Positions 1-9,016 are shown, counted from the stretch's first letter. The stretch: DNA of 64,000 nt from Streptomyces sp. NBC_01446 (GCF_026340095.1 NZ_JAPEPO010000001.1:7336501-7400500), one strand, 5' to 3'. Numbers and translations are program-made. The notes: generated by a model not told the origin, from the letters alone.

Positions 1-542
1 CCGTCACGCGCGCCGCCGAAGCTGTCGGACAGCACCACGTCCGCGTCGATCTTCCCGGCGGGACGGTCGACGAACACGGTCGCGACACCGGCGGCGATCT
101 CGGGCTCCAGGTAACGGTGGTCGTCGCCGGCCGGGATGACCACGAGCCCGTCCACCCGGCGGGCGCACAGCGCGAGGACGAGTTCCTGCTCGCGCTCCGG
201 GTCCTCGGCGCTCGACCCGTTGATGAGCAGCGCGCCATGGGCGCGGGCGACTTCCTCGACGGCGCGGCTCAGCGGCCCGTAGAACGGGTCGGCCAGATCC
301 TCGAGCACCAGGCCGATGCTCGCGGTCCTGCCCTTGCGCAGGACGCGCGCGCTGTCGTTGCGGCGGAAGCCCAGGGCCTCGATGGCCTCCTGGACGCGGC
401 GTTCGGTGTCGGGGGTGACCCCCGGTTCGCCGTTCACGACGCGGGACACCGTCTTGAGGCCCACTCCGGCGCGCGCCGCGACGTCCTTCATGGTCGGGCG
501 GTTGCCGTAACGGCTGTCGGGGCGGCGGGCGGTGCGGTCCAC
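1..542 (-). CDS. LacI-family transcriptional regulator (3' end outside window)
   Basis: The reverse strand reads an N-terminal LacI helix-turn-helix (MKDVAARAGVGLKTVSRVVNG) followed by the start of a periplasmic-binding-protein-like sensor domain (ASIGLVLEDLADPFYG; later DGLVVIPAG). The frame stays open to base 1, so the C-terminal half is missing from the window. A GTG at 542 adds 17 residues before the ATG at 491; either could be the start. It is divergent from a ROK sugar kinase and close to a GH27 alpha-galactosidase and a sugar ABC importer. A sugar-responsive repressor of this locus is therefore the likely role, possibly acting at the palindrome at 627-638. Family assignment is firm; the inducer is inferred. 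Confidence 0.9.
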   Translation of the reverse strand, partial: MDRTARRPDSRYGNRPTMKDVAARAGVGLKTVSRVVNGEPGVTPDTERRVQEAIEALGFRRNDSARVLRKGRTASIGLVLEDLADPFYGPLSRAVEEVARAHGALLINGSSAEDPEREQELVLALCARRVDGLVVIPAGDDHRYLEPEIAAGVATVFVDRPAGKIDADVVLSDSFGGARD

Positions 543-626
543 GGTGGGCTGTCCTGTCCTGTCGTCGCTGCGGTTCCAGGGGGTTCATGATGCTGTATGG
601 GGATGTGGCGTCGAGCATAGGCCCTG

Positions 627-638
627 GACAACGTTGTC
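627..638. promoter_or_regulatory. Perfect 12-bp palindrome, candidate LacI-type operator
   Basis: GACAACGTTGTC is a perfect inverted repeat with a central CG step, as in many LacI-family operators. It lies between the divergent LacI gene (start 542) and the ROK kinase (start 704), where it could control both promoters. The operator role is inferred from position and symmetry. Confidence 0.6.
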
Positions 639-703
639 AGATGCGGGAGAGACTATCCATCGCATTCTCCCGACCTGCCATTTCACCAGGGGACCTCACA
701 CTG

Positions 704-1651
704 ATGCAGACCGACCTCGTCGCCGCGCTCGACATCGGCGGCACCAAGATCGCCGGGGCCCTGGTGGACGACCACGGCCGCATCCTGCTGCGCGCGCAGC
801 GGCCGACTCCGGCCAAGGAGGACGGGGACACGGTGATGCGGGCCGTCGAGGACGTGCTGCGGGAGTTGACCGCCGCGCCGCTGTGGGTGCGGGCGGGGGC
901 CGTGGGCATCGGGAGCGCGGGTCCGGTGGACGCCTCCACGGGCACGGTGAGTCCGGTCAACGTGCCGGGCTGGCGCGACTTCCCGCTCGTGGACCGGGTC
1001 CGTGCGGTCACCGGGGGTCTGCCGGTCGAACTGGTCGGGGACGGCGTGGCGATGACGGCGGCCGAGCACTGGCAGGGCGCGGCGCAAGGCCATGACAACG
1101 CGCTGTGCATGGTCGTCTCCACCGGCGTCGGCGGCGGCCTGATCCTCGGCGGCAAGCTGCACCCGGGGCCCACGGGCAACGCGGGCCACATCGGCCACAT
1201 CAGCGTGGATCTGGACGGGGACCCGTGCCCCTGCGGGGCGCGCGGCTGCGTCGAACGGATCGCGAGCGGGCCGAACATCGCGCGCCGTGCGCTGGACGGC
1301 GGTTGGCGCCCCGGCGTGGACGGCGACGTGTCGGCCGCTGCGGTGGCCGCGGCCGCGCGCGCGGGCGACAAGGTGGCCATCGCCTCCTTCGAACGTGCCG
1401 CCCAGGCGCTCGCGGCGGGCATCGCCGCGACGGCCACGCTCGTGGAGATCGACATCGCGGTGATCGGCGGGGGAGTGGCCAAGGCGGGAGAGGTCCTCTT
1501 CGCGCCGCTGCGCCGCTCGCTGCGCGACTACGCGACGCTGTCGTTCGTGCAGCGCCTCACGGTGGCCCCGGCCCGCATGGGCACGGACGCGGGCCTCGTC
1601 GGCGCGGCAGCGGCGGCGCTCACACGCGACCGGGACGTGTCGGCGCTCTGA
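704..1651 (+). CDS. ROK-family sugar kinase (glucokinase-like)
   Basis: A 315-residue ROK protein without an N-terminal DNA-binding domain, so a kinase rather than a repressor. It has the phosphate-binding motif LDIGGTKIAGALV near the N-terminus, an Asp-containing VGDGVAMTAAEHW segment at the usual catalytic position, STGVGGGLI, and the ROK zinc signature (GHIGHISVD...CPCGARGCVE). The ATG at 704 is preferred over upstream starts because homology begins directly after it and AGGGGA lies just upstream. It probably phosphorylates the hexose released from alpha-galactosides or taken up by the ABC importer nearby. Exact substrate (glucose or another hexose) cannot be read from the sequence. Confidence 0.88.
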   Translation: MQTDLVAALDIGGTKIAGALVDDHGRILLRAQRPTPAKEDGDTVMRAVEDVLRELTAAPLWVRAGAVGIGSAGPVDASTGTVSPVNVPGWRDFPLVDRVRAVTGGLPVELVGDGVAMTAAEHWQGAAQGHDNALCMVVSTGVGGGLILGGKLHPGPTGNAGHIGHISVDLDGDPCPCGARGCVERIASGPNIARRALDGGWRPGVDGDVSAAAVAAAARAGDKVAIASFERAAQALAAGIAATATLVEIDIAVIGGGVAKAGEVLFAPLRRSLRDYATLSFVQRLTVAPARMGTDAGLVGAAAAALTRDRDVSAL

Positions 1652-1782
1652 GGCGCGGGTGCTTACGTCTGCGCGTCTGCACATCGGTACGTCTGCACGT
1701 CGTCCGCGCGTCTTCACGTCGTTCCAGGGCGGGCCGGAGCCGGGACGGGACATGTGGCCCGCCCCGGCTCACGGGTGACGCA

Positions 1783-3849
1783 CTAGCAGGACAGCGTCGC
1801 GTCCCCCCAGTCCGCATGGTCGGAGTCCACGCCGTCGCCCGCGTCGGTCACCACGAGGCGTACCGCCTGTGCCCCGCTCACGTCGGCCGACAGCGGCTCG
1901 GCTGCGTCCGCGTTGGTGAGGGTGCCGGTGGATGCCACCTTCTTACCGTCGGCCCAGATCTCGAACGTCACGGTGCCCTTCGTGCCCTTCTCGTCGTCGA
2001 CGCCCACACTCGCGCTGACGCGTTCGCACGAGCCGCCCGTGTAGTACTCGACGGCACTGTCCGCGTGCACGCCGAGCCCCTTCTGGTAGACGACGCCGCC
2101 TATGGTGATCGGATGCCCGTCACCCGCGTCGCTCTCCCCGTTGCTGGTGTTGCGCTCGACGGGCCCGTACCCGTTCGTCGTGGACAGCCACGGCAGATCG
2201 CCGAGTGACGACGCACCGGCCGGTGGCGCGACCACCACGTGCGCGGTCAGCGGCAGCACGCTCTGGGCGCGCACACCGCCCGGCGAGCGGTACGTGGCCT
2301 TGAGGGACAGGTCGTACGCTCCCGTCGCGGTCCCCGCCGGCGCGGTCACGGTCCATGACGTGGTGAGTGCCTTGCCCGTCGGTACGGATCCGGCGCCGGT
2401 CGGCGAGGCCGGCCTGACGCTCCACCCGGAGGGCCCGCTCAGCGTGACGGACACCTGGCGTGCGGGCGTGCGGCCCAGATCGGTGACGGACGTCGTGAGC
2501 CGGGCTGCCTTGCCGGCCTCGACGAACGGCGCGCCGCCCAGGCCGAGTTCGACGGCGGGCGGGTTCGCGGCCCACTTGTCGTCGGCGGCCACCCGCACCA
2601 GTACGGTCCCGTGCGCGGGCACGGTCGCCGAGATGGCCCCGGCCGTGTTGTAGCTCTTGTGCTGCCACAGATCGCGCAGCGTGTAGGCGCTCGCGTGCGG
2701 CAGGCCGACCGCGTCGGCCGACGTGGCGATCCGCTGCGCGTTGCCGGACTCGTTGAAGAGGGCGACGACGCGGCTGCCGTCCTTCATCTCCTTGGCGACG
2801 ACCCAGCGCCCGCCCTCGGAGGAGAGCACCGTTCCCTGCTTGCCCAGCGGGTCCTGGTCGACCGCGATGACTTCGCGGTTGCTGAGGATGTCGAGGGTCT
2901 CGGCGGAGGCCTTGCGCAGATCGGTGCCGATGAGCAGCGGTGAGGCCATGATCGACCACATCGAGAAGTGTGTGCGGTACTCGGTCGCGGTCATGCCGCC
3001 GTTCCCGACCTCGAGCATGTCGGGGTCGTTCCAGTGCCCGGGCCCCGCGTACTGCGCCAGCGGCAGGTTCTGCTTCATCAGGGAGAGCATCGAGCCCCAG
3101 CTGTCACTGATGTCACCGGTGGTGCGCCACAGATGGCCGACGTCGGCCGCCCACTCCCACGGTTTGTTGGATCCCCATTCGCAGAGGCTGTAGACGATGG
3201 GCCGTCCCGTGGCCTTCAGGGCGTCACGCATCGTGCGGTAGCGCTGCTTGGCGTCGACGCCCTGGTTGTTGCAGTTGTCGTACTTGAGGTAGTCGACGCC
3301 CCAGTCGGCGAACTGCTGGGCGTCGCTGTACTCGTGACCTAGGCCGCCGGGGAAGCCGATGTCGCTGCACGTCTTGGTGCCCGCGCTCGTGTAGATGCCG
3401 AGTTTGAGGCCCTTGGAGTGGACGTAGTCGGCGACGGCCTTGATGCCGCCCGGGAAGCGCACGGGGTCCGGCACGAGTTTGCCGTTCGCGTCGCGCTGCG
3501 GCAGGGCCCAGCAGTCGTCGAGGTTGACGTACTGATAGCCCGCGGCCTTGAGGCCCTTGTCCACGAAGATGTCGGCGATGCCCTTGACCATCGCCTCGTT
3601 GAACTCGGCTCGGCAGTGGGTGGAGTTCCAGTTGTTGAAGCCCATGGGAGGGGTCAGCGCGAGCCCGTCGTCGAGCGTGGGCGAAGCCTCCTGAGCGCTT
3701 GCGCCCTGCGAGCCGGACCCGCCGGATTCCGGTGGGTCGGCGACCGCGGCCGGTGCCGTGACGCCCACGGCACACAGCAGACCGGTGGCCAACGCTCCGA
3801 CGATTCTTCGGCGGGTGGTGCGGGAGGTGCGGGTGGGAAGGTGACGCAT
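1783..3849 (-). CDS. Secreted GH27 alpha-galactosidase with NPCBM domain
   Basis: A 688-residue exported glycosidase. The N-terminus has a RRR-plus-hydrophobic signal segment (about 13-36, possibly Tat) ending at APAAVA. The GH27 barrel follows, with TPPMGFNNWN near 66, the nucleophile Asp191 in YLKYDNC and the acid/base Asp246 in RTTGDISDSW. After a C-terminal beta domain and a NEW3-like stretch (about 470-550), the last 150 residues form an NPCBM carbohydrate-binding domain (PITIGGVVYQKGLGVHA). The start at 3849 is chosen for GGAGG eight bases upstream. It should cleave terminal alpha-galactosyl residues outside the cell, feeding the divergent ABC importer. Confidence 0.93.
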   Translation of the reverse strand: MRHLPTRTSRTTRRRIVGALATGLLCAVGVTAPAAVADPPESGGSGSQGASAQEASPTLDDGLALTPPMGFNNWNSTHCRAEFNEAMVKGIADIFVDKGLKAAGYQYVNLDDCWALPQRDANGKLVPDPVRFPGGIKAVADYVHSKGLKLGIYTSAGTKTCSDIGFPGGLGHEYSDAQQFADWGVDYLKYDNCNNQGVDAKQRYRTMRDALKATGRPIVYSLCEWGSNKPWEWAADVGHLWRTTGDISDSWGSMLSLMKQNLPLAQYAGPGHWNDPDMLEVGNGGMTATEYRTHFSMWSIMASPLLIGTDLRKASAETLDILSNREVIAVDQDPLGKQGTVLSSEGGRWVVAKEMKDGSRVVALFNESGNAQRIATSADAVGLPHASAYTLRDLWQHKSYNTAGAISATVPAHGTVLVRVAADDKWAANPPAVELGLGGAPFVEAGKAARLTTSVTDLGRTPARQVSVTLSGPSGWSVRPASPTGAGSVPTGKALTTSWTVTAPAGTATGAYDLSLKATYRSPGGVRAQSVLPLTAHVVVAPPAGASSLGDLPWLSTTNGYGPVERNTSNGESDAGDGHPITIGGVVYQKGLGVHADSAVEYYTGGSCERVSASVGVDDEKGTKGTVTFEIWADGKKVASTGTLTNADAAEPLSADVSGAQAVRLVVTDAGDGVDSDHADWGDATLSC

Positions 3850-3950
3850 CGTTACGTTCCTCCGTACTCGCGAAAGGTGGGGTGACGTCATGTTCGCGTC
3901 AGTGGCGCGCGTTTACGGTAGGCCGTGTTGGACTCTGTTGGAAGAGATGC

Positions 3951-3963
3951 GGTAACGGTTGCC
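3951..3963. promoter_or_regulatory. Imperfect palindrome between galactosidase and importer
   Basis: GGTAACGGTTGCC is an inverted repeat with one mismatch around a central G. It lies in the 210-bp region between the divergent alpha-galactosidase (start 3849) and the importer operon (start 4060). It could be a sugar-repressor operator, but its symmetry is weaker than that of the site at 627-638. Confidence 0.3.
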
Positions 3964-4059
3964 CGATGTCCCGTCAGAACCCTTGACGATCTCGGGAGTT
4001 GGGAGTGGGATCCAACCCTCGCGTTCGGTTGTGTTGGGTTGCGGCCCCAGGAGGGGGAC

Positions 4060-5385
4060 ATGGCACAGTCATCGTTCTACGGTTCTGGCACGCCCGGGAG
4101 CGCGACAGGACATCGGATGTCCCGTCGGGGTCTCCTGCGGGGCGCGGCGGTGGGCGCCGGTGCGCTCACGCTTCCGGCACTACTCACGGCGTGCGGGGAC
4201 GGCCCGGGCGGCGACAAGAAGACCGTCACCGTGGGGTCCAACTCCTCGGACGCGGTGCCGAAGAAGGCGTTCGCGGCGGCTTTCACGGCGTACGAGAAGA
4301 AGTCCGGCAAGAAGGTCGACGTCAACACCACGGATCACAACGAGTTCCAGACGAACATCACGCGCTATCTCCAGGGCACCCCGGACGACGTCTTCATGTG
4401 GTTCGCCGGCTACCGCATGCAGTACTTCGCCGAGAAGGGCCTCCTGACGGACGTCGACGACGTCTGGAAGGGCTTCAAGGGCTTCTCGCAGGCGCTCAAG
4501 GACCAGTCCACGCACGACGGCAAGCAGTACTTCGTGCCCTACTACTACTACCCGTGGGCCGTTTTCCACCGGAAGAGCCTCTTCGAGAAGCAGGGCTACG
4601 AACAGCCCAAGAACTGGGACGACTTCATCGCCCTGGCGAAGCAGATGCACAAGGACGGCACCCCGGTCGCGTTCTGCGACAAGGACGGCTGGCCCGCGAT
4701 GGGCACCTTCGACTACATCAACATGCGCCTGAACGGATACGACTTCCACAAGGGCCTCATGGCGGGTACGGAAGCCTGGACCGACACCAAGGTCAAGAAG
4801 GTGTTCGACCTCTGGCGTGAACTCATGCCGTACTACCAGAAGGGCGCGCTCGGCCGGACCTGGGAGGAGGCCGCTCAAGGCCTGCAGAAGCGCCAGACCG
4901 GCATGGCCGTCTTCGGAATGCCGCACCCGGGCCAGCAGTTCCCGGAGAACGAACGCGCGGACATCGACTTCTTCGCGTTCCCGGAGATCGACCCCCAGTA
5001 CGGGCAGGACGCGGTGGAGGCTCCCATCGACGGCTTTCTGATCGCGAAGAAGGCCAAGAACGTCGAAGCGGGCAAGGCGCTCCTCAAATACCTCGGCACT
5101 CCCGGGGCCGAGGACATCTACCTCGCCGGCGACCCGAACAACGTCGCCGTGAACGACGGCGCCGACACGTCCAAGTACACCCCGCTGCAGAAGAAGTCGG
5201 CCGAACTCGTCTCCGGTGCCAAGCAGATATCGCAGTTCATGGACCGCGACACCCGGCCCGACTTCGCGCAGACCGTGATGATCAAGGCGCTCCAGGACTT
5301 CATCGGAAATCCGAACGACATCGACGGCCTCGTCAACCGGATCGAGCGGCAGAAGAAGGAAATCTTCTCGTCCGCCGTCAGCTGA
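4060..5385 (+). CDS. Sugar ABC transporter substrate-binding lipoprotein
   Basis: A 441-residue solute-binding protein of the extracellular oligosaccharide type (family 1). The N-terminus carries a Tat-like SRRGLLRG motif, a hydrophobic stretch and a lipobox LLTAC with Cys45, so it should be exported folded and lipid-anchored. Conserved binding-protein features follow (EFQTNITRYLQGTPDDV, KNWDDFIALAKQM, FPENERADIDFFAFPEI). The ATG at 4060 has AGGAGGGGG just upstream; a longer in-frame reading from 3925 lacks homology. First gene of a three-gene importer operon. The neighbouring alpha-galactosidase and sugar kinase point to a galactoside or related oligosaccharide. Confidence 0.92.
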   Translation: MAQSSFYGSGTPGSATGHRMSRRGLLRGAAVGAGALTLPALLTACGDGPGGDKKTVTVGSNSSDAVPKKAFAAAFTAYEKKSGKKVDVNTTDHNEFQTNITRYLQGTPDDVFMWFAGYRMQYFAEKGLLTDVDDVWKGFKGFSQALKDQSTHDGKQYFVPYYYYPWAVFHRKSLFEKQGYEQPKNWDDFIALAKQMHKDGTPVAFCDKDGWPAMGTFDYINMRLNGYDFHKGLMAGTEAWTDTKVKKVFDLWRELMPYYQKGALGRTWEEAAQGLQKRQTGMAVFGMPHPGQQFPENERADIDFFAFPEIDPQYGQDAVEAPIDGFLIAKKAKNVEAGKALLKYLGTPGAEDIYLAGDPNNVAVNDGADTSKYTPLQKKSAELVSGAKQISQFMDRDTRPDFAQTVMIKALQDFIGNPNDIDGLVNRIERQKKEIFSSAVS

Positions 5386-5396
5386 GTAGTGGGGGA

Positions 5397-6320
5397 ATGC
5401 GTTCCGTGGCGCTGAAGACCGCGCGGCGCGCAGGGCGGCGGAGGTCGCGGCGTTTCACACGCCGTGACCTCGCCGTTCTCGTCGTGCTCCTGGGAATACC
5501 CGTACTGCTCGACATCGTCATCATCTGGGGTCCCACGCTCGCCTCCATCGGCCTGTCCTTCACGTCGTGGGACGGCATCGGCGACATCCACTGGGTCGGT
5601 GGAGAGAACTACCGGAACCTCGTCGACAACTATCCGCCGTTCTGGCCGGCCGTGCGCCACAACCTCCTGTGGCTCGCCTTTCTCGGCCTGATCGCCACGC
5701 CGTTCGGCCTCTTGCTCGCCGTGCTCATCGACCGGGGCGTGCGCTTCAGCCGCTTTTACCAGTCGACGCTCTACATGCCGGTCGTGCTCTCACTGGCCGT
5801 CGTCGGATTCATGGCGCAGCTGATCCTCGGCACCGACCAGGGCGTCGTCAACACCATTCTCAACAACCACGAGAATCCGATCGACTGGCTGGGCGACTCC
5901 GACCTCAACATCTGGATGATGATGCTGGCCGCGAGCTGGCGGCACACCGGATACGTGATGATCCTCTATCTCGCCGGCCTCAAATCCGTCGACCCGACGC
6001 TGAAAGAAGCCGCGGCGATCGACGGCGCGAACGCCCGCCAGACCTTTTTCCGCGTCGTCTTCCCGACGCTTCGCCCCGTCAACGTCATCGTCGGCGTCAT
6101 CACCGTCATCGAGTCGCTGCGGGCCTTCGACATCGTGTACGCCGTGAACAAGGGCCGCAACGGCCTGGAGCTGCTGTCCGTCCTCATCACGGACAACGTC
6201 ATCGGCGAGGCCAGCCGCATCGGCTTCGGCTCGGCCATCGCAGTCGTCCTCCTCACGGTCTCCCTGGGATTCATCGTGACGTTCCTGGTCCAAGAGCTGC
6301 GAGGTGCGCGCGACCGATGA
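5397..6320 (+). CDS. Sugar ABC transporter permease (MalF/UgpA type)
   Basis: A 307-residue inner-membrane permease with six predicted hydrophobic spans and the conserved cytoplasmic EAA loop (LKEAAAIDGANARQTFFRVVFPTLRP) that docks on the ATPase. It follows the binding-protein gene by 11 bp and overlaps the next permease by 4 nt. No ATPase gene is in the operon; as in many streptomycete carbohydrate importers, a shared MsiK-type ATPase encoded elsewhere probably energises it. That last point is inference from the missing gene. Confidence 0.92.
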   Translation: MRSVALKTARRAGRRRSRRFTRRDLAVLVVLLGIPVLLDIVIIWGPTLASIGLSFTSWDGIGDIHWVGGENYRNLVDNYPPFWPAVRHNLLWLAFLGLIATPFGLLLAVLIDRGVRFSRFYQSTLYMPVVLSLAVVGFMAQLILGTDQGVVNTILNNHENPIDWLGDSDLNIWMMMLAASWRHTGYVMILYLAGLKSVDPTLKEAAAIDGANARQTFFRVVFPTLRPVNVIVGVITVIESLRAFDIVYAVNKGRNGLELLSVLITDNVIGEASRIGFGSAIAVVLLTVSLGFIVTFLVQELRGARDR

Positions 6321-7249
6321 CCGCCGACATCCGTACGACGTCCCCCGCCGCCCGGGGCCGCTCCCTGGCCGGCGGCGACCGGCGTGGTGAACACCCGCGC
6401 CGGCGCGGCCGGTTCGGGGTGCACATCTTCCTCATGGCCGTCTCGCTGGCGTTCCTCGCGCCGCTCCTGCTCGCGGTCTACGCCTCTTTGCGGCCCTACG
6501 AGGAGACGGCGCAGCACGGCTACTTCTCGCTGCCCGAACACCTGTCGTTCGACTACTACCGCGAGGCCCTCAGCGACTCGGGGATGGGCGAGTATTTCAA
6601 GAACACCCTGGTCATCGCGGTCCCGGCCGTTCTGATCACGCTCTTTCTCGCCTCGTTCGTCGCCTTCGCGGTGTCGCGCATCAAGGTCCGCGGCGGAATC
6701 GTGCTCCTGATGTTCTTCACGGCGGGAAACCTGCTGCCACCCCAGGTCCTCGTCACCCCCCTGTACGTCCTCTTCCTGAAGATTCCGCTGCCCTGGTGGA
6801 TGTCGGACTCACTGACGATGTACGACTCGTACTGGGCCGTGATCATCGTCAACATCGGATTCCAGCTGGGATTCTGCGTCTTCGTGCTGGCGAACTTCAT
6901 GCGGACACTTCCCCAGGAGATCCTCGAGGCGGCGATCGTCGACGGCGCGGGGCTGTGGACGCAGTTCTGGCGCATCACGCTGCCACTGTGCCGACCGGCA
7001 CTCGCGGCGCTCGGCACGCTCGAATTCACCTGGATCTACAACGACTTCCTCTGGGCCCTGATCTTCATCTCGAACCCCGACAAACTCCCGATCACCTCAT
7101 CCCTCAACAACCTCCGCGGCCAATTCTTCACGGACTACAACTTGCTGGCCGCCGGTTCGGTCCTGGTGGCGCTCCCCACGGTCCTGGTGTTCCTGCTCCT
7201 GCAGAGGCACTTCATCGCGGGACTCACACTGGGGTCGAGCAAGGGGTAG
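6317..7249 (+). CDS. Sugar ABC transporter permease (MalG/UgpE type)
   Basis: A 310-residue second permease subunit, translationally coupled to the first by an ATGA overlap. It has about six membrane spans and the EAA loop (QEILEAAIVDGAGLWTQFWRITLPLCRPAL). The C-terminus RHFIAGLTLGSSKG is typical of the family. Its last 132 bp occur a second time, in the same orientation, at 16275-16406. The present 3' end may therefore have been supplied by an integrated segment. Confidence 0.92.
   Translation: MTADIRTTSPAARGRSLAGGDRRGEHPRRRGRFGVHIFLMAVSLAFLAPLLLAVYASLRPYEETAQHGYFSLPEHLSFDYYREALSDSGMGEYFKNTLVIAVPAVLITLFLASFVAFAVSRIKVRGGIVLLMFFTAGNLLPPQVLVTPLYVLFLKIPLPWWMSDSLTMYDSYWAVIIVNIGFQLGFCVFVLANFMRTLPQEILEAAIVDGAGLWTQFWRITLPLCRPALAALGTLEFTWIYNDFLWALIFISNPDKLPITSSLNNLRGQFFTDYNLLAAGSVLVALPTVLVFLLLQRHFIAGLTLGSSKG
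7118..7249 (+). repeat. Left copy of 132-bp direct repeat (permease 3' end)
   Basis: These 132 bp, the end of the permease gene, align without gaps to 16275-16406 with 10 mismatches by eye. The two copies are direct repeats bracketing about 9 kb of accessory DNA. Confidence 0.85.
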
Positions 7250-7275
7250 CCGTCTGACCTGGTCCTTCCGGACGC

Positions 7276-7567
7276 TCAGGCCGCCAGACCATCGACGCCG
7301 TCTGGCGGTTCGGGCCCGTCCAGGGGCGACGACACGGCCTCTTCAGAGGCACCACCAGGTCCGGCGGAGTCGACGAGCCAGAGGTCTGGGGAGAATCTGG
7401 CGAGATCCGAGCTGCATTGGTGGGGCTGACTCCCTGACGTCGGCGAGATGGTGCAGGTCCACGTCACCGAACGGCGTGATCACCGCCACACGTTCCTGCT
7501 GATCAAGACGTACTTTCCCTCCGCCTGACGTCATGCGCAGCACCCTGACGCGCAGCGCGCCCCGCAC
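7276..7567 (-). pseudogene. Frameshifted STAS (anti-anti-sigma) gene remnant
   Basis: One reverse frame reads QERVAVITPFGDVDLHHLADV, like the start of a STAS domain. The sequence then continues in another frame as DLARFSPDLWLVDSAGPGG, resembling the conserved D-S-x-G phosphorylation-site segment (LDSSGL type). No single frame covers both, so the gene looks broken by a frameshift and point decay. It sits beside a SigB-type sigma factor and an RsbW-like kinase, the usual partners of such a protein. The similarity is weak enough that a chance match cannot be excluded. Confidence 0.4.
7281..7308 (+). terminator. Hairpin terminator of sugar importer operon
   Basis: A 9-bp stem (CCGCCAGAC / GTCTGGCGG) with a 10-nt loop lies 32 bp after the permease stop codon. 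There is no clear T-run, which is usual in Streptomyces. Confidence 0.6.
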
Positions 7568-7632
7568 GCACCCCGCCCTCCGGCACTTGTGGTGGAGGAG
7601 GGCCGGGTGCGTTCATGAGGAGCGGGGCTGGA

Positions 7633-8496
7633 CTAGTTGGTGGTCATCAGGCCGGTGCGGAGCTTCGCCACCACGCGGGTGATGAGGCGGGAGACGTGCA
7701 TCTGCGAGACACCGAGCGCTTCGCCGATCTGCGACTGGGTCTGCTCCTCGACGAAGCGGAGATGGATCAGTGTGCGTTCACGCTCGTCGAGGCCGGCGAT
7801 GAGGGGGGCCAGGGAGTGGAAGTTGTCGATGAGCTCGTAGGAGTCCTCTTCGAAGCCGATGAAATCGGCCAGCGCGGCGTCGGACTCGTCACCTGCGCTC
7901 ATCACCGAGGCGTCCAGGGAGGAGGCGTTGTAGCCGTTGGAGGCCATCTGCGCCTGGGCGACCTCGGACGGCTCCAGCTGCATCAGCTCCGCCAGCTCGG
8001 CCGTGGAGGGGTTGCGGCCCAGGCGGGTGCGCAGCTCCTCGGTGGCCTTGGACAGTTCGATACGAGCTTCCTGGAGGCGGCGCGGCACGTGCACGGCCCA
8101 GCTGGTGTCGCGGAAGAACCGCTTGATCTCACCGGTGATGTAGGGGACGGCGAACGTCGCGAACTCGACCTCACGGGTCAGTTCGAACCGGTCGATCGCC
8201 TTGATCAGGCCGATCGTGCCGACCTGAACGATGTCTTCCATCTCCTCCTGGCCGCGGTGACGGAACCGGGAAGCCGCGTACTGCACCAGGGAGAGGTTCA
8301 TCTCGATCAGGCAGTTGCGCACGTACTGATACTCGTGGGTGCCTTCCTCCAGCTGCCCGAGCCGGCCGAAGAATCGCTTGCCGATCTCTCGCGCATCCTT
8401 CGGCGCGATGGAAGAGGGGTCGGCGTAAGCCCGCTCGACGAGGTCCTCCTGAGCCTGAGTGGCCTGGATCTTCTCCTGCGTCGTTACGGTGATCAT
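7633..8496 (-). CDS. SigB/SigF/SigG-type RNA polymerase sigma factor
   Basis: A 287-residue sigma factor of the stress/differentiation group. Region 2 is seen in RNCLIEMNLSLVQYAASRFRHRGQEEMEDIVQVGTIGL (about 60-98) and AIDRFELTREVEFATFAVPYITGEIKRFFRD, region 3 in VPRRLQEARIELSKATEEL, and region 4 in the helix-turn-helix QSQIGEALGVSQMHVSRLI near the C-terminus. Upstream on the same strand is an RsbW-like anti-sigma kinase (start 9016), and a STAS remnant lies downstream, so it is probably held inactive by partner switching. A SigB-like promoter at 8554-8577 suggests autoregulation. Likely targets include the CsbD gene at 9702. Confidence 0.93.
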   Translation of the reverse strand: MITVTTQEKIQATQAQEDLVERAYADPSSIAPKDAREIGKRFFGRLGQLEEGTHEYQYVRNCLIEMNLSLVQYAASRFRHRGQEEMEDIVQVGTIGLIKAIDRFELTREVEFATFAVPYITGEIKRFFRDTSWAVHVPRRLQEARIELSKATEELRTRLGRNPSTAELAELMQLEPSEVAQAQMASNGYNASSLDASVMSAGDESDAALADFIGFEEDSYELIDNFHSLAPLIAGLDERERTLIHLRFVEEQTQSQIGEALGVSQMHVSRLITRVVAKLRTGLMTTN

Positions 8497-8553
8497 GCAC
8501 CCGCCCCTCTCGGTTGTTCCGAGCTTGTCTGCCGCTCCCCGTGCTGGCGCGAC

Positions 8554-8577
8554 TACCCGGCATGGAGACGATCATGC
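8554..8577 (-). promoter_or_regulatory. Candidate SigB-type promoter upstream of sigma gene
   Basis: On the reverse strand GCAT, a 15-nt spacer and GGGTAG fit the published Streptomyces SigB consensus GNNT-N14-16-GGGTA(C/T) apart from the last base. It lies about 60 bp upstream of the sigma factor start, consistent with autoregulation. Confidence 0.4.
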
Positions 8578-8629
8578 ATGCGGAGGCCGCTAGCTCCTTC
8601 CGGTCGTCCGGTGATGAGCGACCTGTGCT

Positions 8630-9016
8630 CTACGGCAGGGCGAGGACGGCTGTGATGGTCTTGCCGTCGGGCTGGATGTCGACGGAGACGTGCGAGGCGA
8701 GGCGCTGGGTGATCATCCAGCCGAAGCCGCCGGGCATTCCGGGGTTGTGGCGTACGAGGTGAGGTGCCGTCATGCTGTGGTCGCTCACCTGCACCAGCTG
8801 GGCTCCGTCTTCGATGCGGGCATCGAACCGGGTGAGCCCGCCGCCGTGCAGGATCGCGTTGGACGTCAACTCGCCGGCCACCAGCAGGGCATCCTCACGA
8901 AAACGTCTGGCCTGGCCTGAGCGCAGCCGGCAGGCGGTTTCCACAACCGCCCTGACCTCGGCGCGCGCGTCGTGACAGCCCATCTCCTGGATCTCGGGCG
9001 CCGTGTGAGTGGCCAT
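8630..9016 (-). CDS. RsbW-like anti-sigma factor / ATP-binding kinase
   Basis: A 128-residue HATPase_c_2 protein. The N-box AGELTSNAILHGGG (about 49-62) and the glycine-rich PGGFGWMITQRLA (about 96-108) form the GHKL ATP-binding site. Proteins of this type bind a SigB-like sigma factor or phosphorylate a STAS antagonist. It lies 133 bp upstream of the sigma factor on the same strand, so the sigma factor is its likely partner. AGAGGGG upstream supports the start. Confidence 0.85.
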   Translation of the reverse strand: MATHTAPEIQEMGCHDARAEVRAVVETACRLRSGQARRFREDALLVAGELTSNAILHGGGLTRFDARIEDGAQLVQVSDHSMTAPHLVRHNPGMPGGFGWMITQRLASHVSVDIQPDGKTITAVLALP

